Positions 1-5,917 of a DNA stretch of 5,917 bases are shown one piece after another. The notes under the pieces were generated by a model. The model was not told the DNA's origin. It did not search any database and worked only from the letters and a program-made list of their open reading frames with translations. Each line of letters begins with the position of its first letter. The first letter of the stretch is position 1. The position numbers and the translations under genes are program-made. Origin of the DNA: Planctomycetota bacterium. GTDB lineage: Bacteria; Planctomycetota; Phycisphaerae; WQYP01. The stretch lies in assembly GCA_021816165.1 (NCBI GenBank), contig JAKAYZ010000128.1, positions 756-6,672 on the forward strand, in the 5' to 3' direction.

Positions 1-1827
1 GTCATAAGCGAGGATCAGGAAACCGCTGTCGATCTGAGAACCGCCCTGAAGACGGCAGGGGTGTCCCGACTGCTGTTACAGCGCCTGGTAGCCCATGGCG
101 TGCTGGTGCGAAAAAAAATTCAACTGCTGCCGAGTGCTGGTGGTGTTGATGGCCCGGCGGCAGCGGAAGCGCGGAGTTCGATTGATCTGACGCTCACTAC
201 CGATCAGTTGGCAGCATGGCACCATATAGAGCCGCTGCTGGAACAGGATGAATTTTCCGTCCGGCTCATCTATGGAATTACCGGATCGGGCAAGACAGAA
301 CTGTACCTGCGGGCGTTGGAGCACACGATACGGCGGGGCAGACGCGGCATTGTCCTGATACCCGATATATCGCTGACGACGCACATGGTTGACCGGTTTG
401 CCCGGCGATTTGATCGCGTGGTGGTGCTGCATAGCGGAATGAGTGAAACCACGCGCCATCAGCATTGGCAGGCCGCCGCCAGCGGATGGGCCGACGTCAT
501 CATCGGCCCGCGATCCGCCATCTTTGCGCCGGTGCCCAATTGTGGCCTTATTGTGGTAGATGAAGAGCATGACACAGGCTACAAACAAGATAATGCCCCG
601 CGTTATCATGCCCGTGATGTGGCTATCCGCCGCGCCCAGATTCTGGGTATACCCGTTCTGCTCGGTTCTGCGACGCCATCCTTGGAATCATGGCATAACA
701 GCGAGACCCTGGGCCATTTCAAGCGGATTGAACTGCTATCCCGTCCCGGCGGCGTTCAACTGCCTGAAGTGGTGCTGGTCGATATGCACGCCGAGCGGCG
801 TAAATCCAAACTGAAGCGTGCCATTTCCATGCGGCTGGAACGGGAAATTGAGGCGGTATTACATCGTGGAAAGCAGGCCATACTGCTTCTGAATCGGCGC
901 GGTTGGTCGCATTATGTCGGCTGCTCCCGTTGCGATTGGGGTCTGAATTGTGAACATTGCGATGCCCATATGGTGGTGCACAGGTACCGCCCTGCCGGCG
1001 ATAAGGCACGACGCTATGTGCAGTGCCATTATTGTCTCACAAGCCGAATTCTTCCGACACTTTGCCCCGCTTGCAATGGCAAGCTCATTGAACTCGGACA
1101 GGGTACAGAACAGGTTTATGAGGAATTAACGAGCCTTTTTCCAACCAGTAAGTCCGCCCGCATGGATGGCGATTCCATGCGCCATATGGATGATTACCGC
1201 CACATTTTGGGTGATTTTGAAAATGGAAAAATTCAAATTCTCCTCGGTACACAGATGGTCGCCAAGGGATTGGACTTTGCCGATGTGGGCTTGGTGGGCG
1301 TTATTGACGCCGACGCGGCGCAAAGCTCGCCGGACTTCCGGGCATCGGAAAGAACCTTCGACATGCTTTGCCAGGTCGCGGGACGATGCGGGCGACGGCA
1401 AACCGTCGGGCGAGTTGTTGTGCAGACGGCGGACATACGATCCGCGGCCATTGGTTACGCCGCCCACCATGATTACGTTGGTTTTGCCAATATTGAGATG
1501 GCCCACCGCAAGGCCTTTGGCTATCCTCCATACAGCCGTATGGCCCGGCTGCTTATCAGTCATAAGGATCGGGAACAGGCGGTGGAGCTCGGTCGCCGCC
1601 TGGCCGAAACCCTTATCCCAATTGCGGAGCGGGAAGGGTGCCGCTGGCAAGGCCCGCAAAATCCTCCGATGGAATTTCGCGCCGATCTATTTCGTATTGA
1701 GCTCATTGTATTCGGGGCCGGGCCGACGCCGGTGCAGCGGACATTAATGAATTTAAGGCGGGAGCCTCTGTTTGCAGAGATATTCCGCTGGTTAACCGTC
1801 GATGTCGATCCGGTTAATCTGCGGTAA
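1..1827 (+). CDS. priA: Primosomal protein N' (PriA helicase), 5' end cut by window edge
   Basis: PriA is a 3'-5' superfamily 2 DNA helicase that recognises stalled or repaired replication forks and starts primosome reassembly so that DnaB can be reloaded. The frame is open to base 1, with 20 residues readable before the GTG at 61, so that GTG is probably internal. PriA is usually about 700-750 aa, so roughly the first 120-150 residues (the 3'-DNA-end-binding domain) lie outside. Numbering from 61: winged-helix end (about 1-25), Ala-rich linker (25-42), Walker A GITGSGKTE (72-80), DEEH box (167-170) followed by YKQ and RYHARD, GSATPSLES (202-210), LLNRRGW (276-282). Eight zinc-ligand cysteines follow (288, 291, 297, 300, 322, 325, 335, 338), then GTE (348-350), GTQMVAKG (396-403), PDFRASERTF (424-433), QVAGRCGRR (438-446), YPPYSR (488-493) and a terminal DVDP. 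Motif VI reads AGRCGR, where AGRAGR is usual. All catalytic motifs are present and there is no frameshift. The gene converges with the secretin gene; stop codon at 1825-1827. Confidence 0.96.
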   Translation, partial: VISEDQETAVDLRTALKTAGVSRLLLQRLVAHGVLVRKKIQLLPSAGGVDGPAAAEARSSIDLTLTTDQLAAWHHIEPLLEQDEFSVRLIYGITGSGKTELYLRALEHTIRRGRRGIVLIPDISLTTHMVDRFARRFDRVVVLHSGMSETTRHQHWQAAASGWADVIIGPRSAIFAPVPNCGLIVVDEEHDTGYKQDNAPRYHARDVAIRRAQILGIPVLLGSATPSLESWHNSETLGHFKRIELLSRPGGVQLPEVVLVDMHAERRKSKLKRAISMRLEREIEAVLHRGKQAILLLNRRGWSHYVGCSRCDWGLNCEHCDAHMVVHRYRPAGDKARRYVQCHYCLTSRILPTLCPACNGKLIELGQGTEQVYEELTSLFPTSKSARMDGDSMRHMDDYRHILGDFENGKIQILLGTQMVAKGLDFADVGLVGVIDADAAQSSPDFRASERTFDMLCQVAGRCGRRQTVGRVVVQTADIRSAAIGYAAHHDYVGFANIEMAHRKAFGYPPYSRMARLLISHKDREQAVELGRRLAETLIPIAEREGCRWQGPQNPPMEFRADLFRIELIVFGAGPTPVQRTLMNLRREPLFAEIFRWLTVDVDPVNLR

Positions 1828-1869
1828 CTGGTCGCCTATGGAGCCGGTGCGACGTGACCACCGGCATAC

Positions 1870-1910
1870 AAAAAAAAAGCCCCGATCCTGCGGACCGGGG
1901 CCTGTTTTTT
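1870..1910. terminator. Bidirectional intrinsic terminator between converging genes
   Basis: A GC-rich hairpin occupies 1879-1901. Six outer pairs (GCCCCG with CGGGGC) are followed by one A/C mismatch and three inner pairs closing a TGC loop. On the left flank, 1870-1878 is nine A's, which read as a U-tract for minus-strand transcripts. On the right flank, 1905-1910 is six T's, a U-tract for plus-strand transcripts. It sits 42 bases after the priA stop and about 20 bases after the secretin stop, where both messages should end. This arrangement supports rho-independent termination in both directions. Confidence 0.85.
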
Positions 1911-1929
1911 ATATATCAGGAATGGCGGA

Positions 1930-4900
1930 TTAATAATTACGGCCGAACTGTTTACGTTCCCATTCCTTCTGGATGATGATGTGCGGCCGCACCAGAATAA
2001 GCAGCACGCCGGTATCGCGTACATACGAACGGTTGGTGAAGAGCCGATTAATAATCGGTATGGATGATAGTACGGGCACGCCCGCTTCAACTTCCGTTTC
2101 GCCAACAAGCCGCTGGCCACCGAGCAGAAGCGTTCCACCATCCGGCACCGATACCGTGGCGGCCACCTGGGTAAGCTGAATGACCGGCAACTGGACAAAG
2201 CCTGGCAAAGCTGCGGCTTGCCCTGTGTTTCCACCTGACGTGGCACTGATCTGCCCCGTGATGTTAAATGTATTAAGTGCCACCAGGGTCGCCAACGAGG
2301 GTTGAATCGTCATGACCACATAGCGATGATCGGCCGAGACCGTGGGCTGCACTTCCAGTACAACGCCCGTCGAGAGGGTCGCAATGCTCAGATTGGTACC
2401 AACTCCACCTACGCCGCCGACGATGCCGCCCGTACCCGCTGTCTGGGTAAAGCTGGCAACAAAATTCTGCTGCTGGGTGACGGTGATAAAGCCCTGCTGA
2501 CCATTAAACAAGGTGACGCGCGGGGCCGTCAGGATTGTGCTGTGCTCACTTTGCTGCGTAGCGTGAATGAGCAGGCTAAGCTGGTAATTGGATAGAATGC
2601 CGCCGGAAATATTCAGAGCCGATCCGGCCGCCGAATATCCATGGGCGATATTATTGCCCACGCCTGTAGCAACAGGAGAAGCGAGCGTCTCCGTGTTATT
2701 CGCAACGCTGAGCGGCGCGATGCTGGAACCGCCAAAAAATGGACTGCTTGTTCCCGGATAACCGGCGACACTTGTTGTGCTACCCGCATTGGTACCCGAT
2801 CCGTTGAAGTTCAGACCCCACGAGAAGCCAAAGTAGTTCAGGAAGTCCGTATCGACCACAAGGAAGCGGGTATCGATAGAAATTTCGATGGCACGCGACT
2901 CGCGCAGCTTCTGTAGTAGTGCTGCAATCTTCGTCTGGTTGCCAGGTGTCTGGTTGACGACGAGTTGACCGTTAAGTTCGCGGATGGTGCCGGCCGACCC
3001 GCCGTTATCGACCCATGAATTCCGATCGACGGTATTTTCAATCAGGCTGGTAATTTCGCGTACCATGGCTTTACGCGATTTGCCCTGCTGCTGCCCTTGG
3101 CCGCCGCCACCGCTTTGCTGAAAAATACTACCGCCACCACCAATGTTACCCAAGCCGCCGCCGCCCTGGCTGCTGACCTGCGACGTGCTGTTCTGGGTGG
3201 CGCTGGAGAGGTTAAACGTCGGTGCGTTATTGAAATTCGGGGCCTGTACCAGCAAGTCGGATATGTCATAAAGTTTGATGTCGGTTTGCTGCGCCAATTG
3301 ACCACGCGTCGAGATGGTGATAACACCCTGATCGATGCTGTAACCCAAGGGCGTACCGCCGCTGCCAGCCGCCTGTTGCAATACCAGCGAAAGCACCTTC
3401 TTGAATGGAACGTTTGCCAATTGCAGACTTATGGGGGTTTGCTTCTGCACGCCGGCGTTGGCCAATGCGTTCCAATTGACCACGATATTGGACCCGGTCT
3501 CACGACGCAGCAGATTGACCACATCGCTGAAGGGTTGTTGCTGCACGCTGATGGTGGGGACCGATTCGGCGAGGCGCTTGCGAACCAGAGTGTCGGCTGA
3601 AGATTCCGAGGAGTTTTCCTCGGCCTTCCGCATGCGACTTAATTCCGGCCAGTCGCGCGGGTAAACCAACAGGTTGTCGTACGGAATAATGCTTTCTTCA
3701 TCCGAGATTTCCTGCTTTTGGGTTTGCGTGGACTTTTCGTTCCGCATGCGATTGTATTTGTTATATATTATTTGATTTTCAACCTGCCGCCGCATGAAAC
3801 GCGCCGAGTAGTTCAGCGGGTCTATGGCGACAATCTGGTTCAAGGTGTCCAGTGCCTGCTGGTACTGCAGCCGCTTGTAGTAAGACAGGGCCTGCTTCAT
3901 CAATTCATGAATCTGCTGGCGGCGTTGTACAGCGATTTTACGTTCAATTTCATATTGGCTCTTCTGCACCGCCTCGTTCCGCGCCGCTTTCTGCTTGGCG
4001 GCGGCCACGGCCTGGGCCTGCTGCACCTCGGCGATCTGGGCCTTGGCACGCGCTTTCATCGCTGAATAATCGGACTCGGTGAAGAGCTGCTTGCCGGCTT
4101 CAACCGTGGCAAGCGCATTATTGGCGTGGTCCAACGAGGCCACATAGTTACCGGCAGACATCTCAGTTGTGGACAGAGCCAGATCATGATTGAAGAGCAC
4201 TTCTGACCGCTGGGCAGCAATTGCCTGGCTATAGAGTTCGCTCTCGAGCAAGCCGGGAGATTGGCCCGCCGCCAACTTTTCGGCATATTGGCGGCCCATG
4301 CGCGCCGCAGGATTATGAGGGTCCAGCGCCAGTGCGTCGTTGTAAAGACCGATTGCCTGATGGTATTTCGCAGCATGAACCATATTGTCCGCCTGTACCA
4401 CCAACGCAGCCGATCGCTGCTGATTGATTTGTGCAGCCGACGGTGTGGTCGGCGAACTTACAACAGCGACTGGTGCTTTGGCCGGAGCGGGGGGCATTGC
4501 ATTCATGGATTTTCCTTGTTCGTTAGACACAACGGACGACGGGGCTGGGACGACACCTGCAGTCGAGGTTTCAGTCTTTGCATGAGCGGCTGCGGCGGCG
4601 GCCTTCTCCTTCTGTATCATTTCCTCATGGGCTTGCTGCTCGCGTGCCAACTGTGCGGCCATCGCCTCCTGCTTGGCTTTGGCCGCGGCCATTTCCTCCT
4701 CCATCGCTTTTTGTCTCGCCTGTGCAGCAGCGCTGGCCATGGCCATCTGCTTGGCCTTTTCGGCGGCCGCCGCCTGCGCGGCCAAGGCTTCACGCTGACG
4801 TTCGGCATTCGATTCCGACGCGGCCAATTCCTGCTGCATCTTCATTTCAGCAGCATGCTGTTTCGCCGCCATTTTTTGGGCAGCTTCTTCAGCCGCCAAT

Positions 4901-5688
4901 TTCGCCGCCTGGGCTTTTTGCTCGGCGGCCATCTCACTTTTTGATGGGCCTGTCGGCTTTTGTGTGACCACTGTTTTTGGCGGTTGCGGCGTAACGACCG
5001 GTGCGGATTGAGGCTGGGGTGCCGATGCAGCTTTGGTTGCAGGATGGCTCATCGCCATCGACGTGGACGTGTTTGCCACCCTCTTCTGGGCGATGAGGTA
5101 CTGGTAATGAGCCACATCGGGTGCCTGGCTTCCGAGGTCTACGCCCGAGACCTGTATCTGGCGCAAATCGGCCGAGGCGGTATTTAATTCGCCTGCCGCG
5201 TAGGCCGCCTTGGCTTTGGTCAGCAACATTTTCATATCACCAACCATCGATGCCTGCTTGGCCTGAACTAACGCCAAATTGTCTTTGGCCTCCCGCACCA
5301 GCTCAGTTGGTGCACTCGGAGATGCGATCACAACCCGGTATAAACTTGCGGCGTGGGCCAGATGCCCGTCGTCCAAAGACGCCTGCGCGTTTTGAAAGAT
5401 GGTGTTGATGGTAGATTGATCTGAAATCCCCACATCAGCTTTTTGCAGCATCTTTACCAGTGTGGCCCGATCAGCGGCAGATAAATCCGCTGGATTGATG
5501 GAGAGAAGAACCCTTTTGGCCGACGCAAATTCACGCTGCGATAAGAGCGTCTCGCCGCGATTCAATAACGCCTGCGACGGAGACACCTGGGTGCTGGCCA
5601 CCGCACGCGAGATGATCGGGACACTGGCACCGAGTGCCATGCTTGTGATCGCAAGGGATAAAATCCTCGAGCGGGTCTGTTTCTTCAA
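1930..5688 (-). CDS. Large TPR/coiled-coil outer-membrane secretin (PilQ/GspD superfamily)
   Basis: Secretins form multimeric gated channels in the outer membrane for type IV pili and type II/III secretion. Residues are numbered from the farthest start, GTG at 5730 (1266 aa). I prefer TTG at 5688 (1252 aa), which has the only well-spaced Shine-Dalgarno; ATG at 5721 or 5703 is possible. Order of parts: signal peptide (15-45); TPR-like repeats (about 54-99, 111-156, 169-213); Pro-rich linker (225-265); Ala/Lys/Gln/Glu helical rod (266-385); Pro/Ala/Ser linker (390-432); TPR-like repeats (about 438-485, 512-570, 606-650); N0/STN-like domain (721-808); Gly/Gln linker (852-884); N1-like domain (885-945); secretin core (945-1252). 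Core signatures include STILTAPRVTLFNGQ, GVVLEVQP, VSVPDGGTLLLGGQ, GVPVLSSIPIINRLF and LLILVRPHIII. There is no AMIN domain, no N2/N3 series and almost no C-terminal S-domain, which is closer to PilQ than to a full GspD. The protein has no cysteine. Secretin identity is firm; the specific machine is not known because no partner gene is visible. Confidence 0.93.
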   Translation of the reverse strand: MKKQTRSRILSLAITSMALGASVPIISRAVASTQVSPSQALLNRGETLLSQREFASAKRVLLSINPADLSAADRATLVKMLQKADVGISDQSTINTIFQNAQASLDDGHLAHAASLYRVVIASPSAPTELVREAKDNLALVQAKQASMVGDMKMLLTKAKAAYAAGELNTASADLRQIQVSGVDLGSQAPDVAHYQYLIAQKRVANTSTSMAMSHPATKAASAPQPQSAPVVTPQPPKTVVTQKPTGPSKSEMAAEQKAQAAKLAAEEAAQKMAAKQHAAEMKMQQELAASESNAERQREALAAQAAAAEKAKQMAMASAAAQARQKAMEEEMAAAKAKQEAMAAQLAREQQAHEEMIQKEKAAAAAAHAKTETSTAGVVPAPSSVVSNEQGKSMNAMPPAPAKAPVAVVSSPTTPSAAQINQQRSAALVVQADNMVHAAKYHQAIGLYNDALALDPHNPAARMGRQYAEKLAAGQSPGLLESELYSQAIAAQRSEVLFNHDLALSTTEMSAGNYVASLDHANNALATVEAGKQLFTESDYSAMKARAKAQIAEVQQAQAVAAAKQKAARNEAVQKSQYEIERKIAVQRRQQIHELMKQALSYYKRLQYQQALDTLNQIVAIDPLNYSARFMRRQVENQIIYNKYNRMRNEKSTQTQKQEISDEESIIPYDNLLVYPRDWPELSRMRKAEENSSESSADTLVRKRLAESVPTISVQQQPFSDVVNLLRRETGSNIVVNWNALANAGVQKQTPISLQLANVPFKKVLSLVLQQAAGSGGTPLGYSIDQGVITISTRGQLAQQTDIKLYDISDLLVQAPNFNNAPTFNLSSATQNSTSQVSSQGGGGLGNIGGGGSIFQQSGGGGQGQQQGKSRKAMVREITSLIENTVDRNSWVDNGGSAGTIRELNGQLVVNQTPGNQTKIAALLQKLRESRAIEISIDTRFLVVDTDFLNYFGFSWGLNFNGSGTNAGSTTSVAGYPGTSSPFFGGSSIAPLSVANNTETLASPVATGVGNNIAHGYSAAGSALNISGGILSNYQLSLLIHATQQSEHSTILTAPRVTLFNGQQGFITVTQQQNFVASFTQTAGTGGIVGGVGGVGTNLSIATLSTGVVLEVQPTVSADHRYVVMTIQPSLATLVALNTFNITGQISATSGGNTGQAAALPGFVQLPVIQLTQVAATVSVPDGGTLLLGGQRLVGETEVEAGVPVLSSIPIINRLFTNRSYVRDTGVLLILVRPHIIIQKEWERKQFGRNY
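3079..3177 (-). repeat. Gly/Gln-rich linker tract between secretin N-domains
   Basis: The tract encodes about 33 residues dominated by Gly, Gln and Ser, with three GGGG runs (GGGGLGNI, GGGGSIF, GGGGQGQQQG). It sits between the N0/STN-like domain with its YDISDLL tail and the N1-like module starting near residue 885. It is most simply a flexible hinge between two rigid periplasmic domains. The repeated GGN/GGY codons make it prone to slippage length changes. Confidence 0.7.
4576..4935 (-). repeat. Low-complexity tract encoding a TolA-like alanine-rich helical rod
   Basis: This stretch of the secretin gene encodes about 120 residues made almost only of Ala, Lys, Gln, Glu and Met, with no proline or glycine, as expected of a long continuous helix. 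Two segments look like diverged copies of a unit of about 24-27 residues: AAAEKAKQMAMASAAA (321-336) through EEEM, then AAAKAKQEAMAAQLA (348-362) through HEEM. At 0.15 nm per residue a straight helix would be about 18 nm long, on the scale of the periplasm. Composition resembles domain II of TolA. Pro-rich linkers flank it on both sides. Its role as a periplasmic spacer is inference. Confidence 0.75.
5596..5688 (-). other. Signal peptide of the secretin
   Basis: Reading from TTG 5688, the N-terminus begins with a basic stretch (KKQTRSR). A hydrophobic core follows (ILSLAITSMALGASVPII) and then RAVA before STQ, a good signal peptidase I site with small residues at -3 and -1. There is no lipobox cysteine, so the protein should be exported by Sec and not lipidated. 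The n-region from TTG 5688 has ordinary length; the upstream starts would lengthen it by 5, 11 or 14 residues. Confidence 0.8.
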
Positions 5689-5695
5689 GACACTA

Positions 5696-5700
5696 CTCCT
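5696..5700 (-). promoter_or_regulatory. Shine-Dalgarno AGGAG that favours a TTG start
   Basis: On the minus strand AGGAG lies seven bases before an in-frame TTG at 5688-5686, ideal spacing. The other in-frame starts are poorly served. GTG 5730 and ATG 5721 have no clear Shine-Dalgarno. ATG 5703 has only AAGG a few bases away, too close, and overlaps this AGGAG in its own second and third codons. The site therefore decides the start by sequence alone, although leaderless or SD-independent initiation at an upstream ATG cannot be excluded. Confidence 0.6.
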
Positions 5701-5783
5701 CATCACCTTAAACAACTTCATCTTCGCCACATCGATCCGACACTGCGGTGCCCGTCACCGAGCAGGCTGCCGGACCAGACCAT

Positions 5784-5811
5784 ATTTAATACCATCGTCT
5801 GCTGACCGCAA
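5784..5811 (-). promoter_or_regulatory. Weak sigma-70-like promoter candidate for the secretin
   Basis: The only AT-rich island upstream of the secretin gene reads TATTAAATAT on the minus strand (5791-5782). TTGCGG (5811-5806) lies 16 bases before TTAAAT (5789-5784), which fits -35/-10 spacing. Each hexamer matches consensus only in part (3/6 and 4/6). It would leave a leader of roughly 90 bases before the TTG start. If an upstream gene continues beyond the window, the secretin may instead be read from a promoter farther away. Confidence 0.2.
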
Positions 5812-5917
5812 CGCCCGGCTATTGCGCCTGTCGCGCCAGCGGCCGCCAGTTCTCGACAGCCACGTATCCTAAATGCCTCTCCAAGGGCTTGCAACCGGTC
5901 GAGCAAATTTCCAAGCC

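Larger units (their letters stand above)
5689..5917 (-). other. Upstream region of the secretin; possible 3' end of a preceding gene
   Basis: No recognisable gene lies here. Two minus-strand frames enter from the right edge without a stop. One runs 32 codons to TAG at 5819-5821, ends ENWRPLARQAQ, and has mostly G/C third positions like a coding frame. The other runs about 66 codons to TGA at 5718-5720, overlapping the ATG at 5719-5721 in an ATGA junction, but its third positions look near random. Neither product is recognised. If one is real, the secretin is a downstream member of an operon, as pilQ is in pilMNOPQ clusters; that is inference only. Confidence 0.3.

Noticed and set aside
61..63. 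GTG at 61 as the true priA start
   Set aside because: The frame continues upstream to base 1 with PriA-like residues, and starting here would remove the N-terminal DNA-binding domain.
76..609. A 177-codon minus-strand frame opposite priA
   Set aside because: It is a shadow of the PriA reading frame with no family resemblance.
1166..1747. A 193-codon + strand frame inside priA
   Set aside because: It is a shifted frame over the conserved helicase motifs of PriA; the PriA frame explains the sequence fully.
4261..4944. A 227-codon + strand open frame opposite the secretin rod
   Set aside because: It is antisense to the Ala/Lys/Gln-rich coding tract. Its Leu/Gly/Arg/His-rich product is what such codons give on the other strand, and no domain or ribosome site is seen.
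5748..5760. Small inverted repeat GGTG/CACC as a terminator or operator
   Set aside because: Only four base pairs and no T-run; expected by chance in GC-rich DNA.
5462..5872. A 136-codon + strand open frame covering the secretin's 5' end
   Set aside because: It is antisense to the signal peptide and first TPR, has no recognisable motif, and its upstream region is coding on the other strand.
1..5917. CRISPR array, mobile element, tRNA/rRNA, phage or toxin-antitoxin genes
   Set aside because: No direct-repeat/spacer pattern, terminal repeats, transposase motifs or RNA-gene signatures were seen; two ordinary-sized coding regions fill nearly all the window.

Overview
The window holds two large protein genes that converge on a shared terminator. 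They are the 3' part of priA on the + strand (1-1827) and a complete, very long outer-membrane secretin gene on the - strand (ending at 1930). The DNA is moderately GC-rich. The secretin identifies a Gram-negative (diderm) bacterium. Its style, with TPRs, an N0/STN-like domain, a Gly-rich linker, a 'tvdr-sW-GG-I-G-LvV-qt' N1-like module and then a secretin core, most resembles planctomycete secretins (perhaps Phycisphaerae). That lineage call rests on remembered family patterns, not on a search.

Layout: 1-1827 is PriA, open at the left edge, with the helicase core, zinc-binding region and C-terminal domain all intact. 1828-1929 is a short intergenic stretch with a GC hairpin flanked by A and T runs, a probable bidirectional terminator. 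1930 to about 5688 (or as far as 5730, depending on start) is the secretin gene. In order it encodes a signal peptide, about three TPR-like repeats, a Pro-rich linker, a TolA-like Ala/Lys/Gln/Glu helical rod of about 120 residues, a second Pro-rich linker, about three more TPR-like repeats, an N0/STN-like domain, a Gly/Gln linker, an N1-like domain and the secretin barrel. 5689-5917 is the upstream region of the secretin gene. It holds a strong Shine-Dalgarno, a weak promoter candidate, and possibly the 3' end of another gene that leaves the window.

The two genes are not an operon and show no functional link. PriA restarts stalled replication forks in the cytoplasm. The secretin would form an outer-membrane pore for a type IV pilus or type II-like secretion machine. 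No pilM/N/O, ATPase or pseudopilin gene is visible, so the machine cannot be named. The most interesting feature is the secretin's unusual N-terminal half: an alanine-rich periplasmic rod set between two TPR blocks. I see no CRISPR array, mobile element, RNA gene or evidence of a wholly new multi-gene system.
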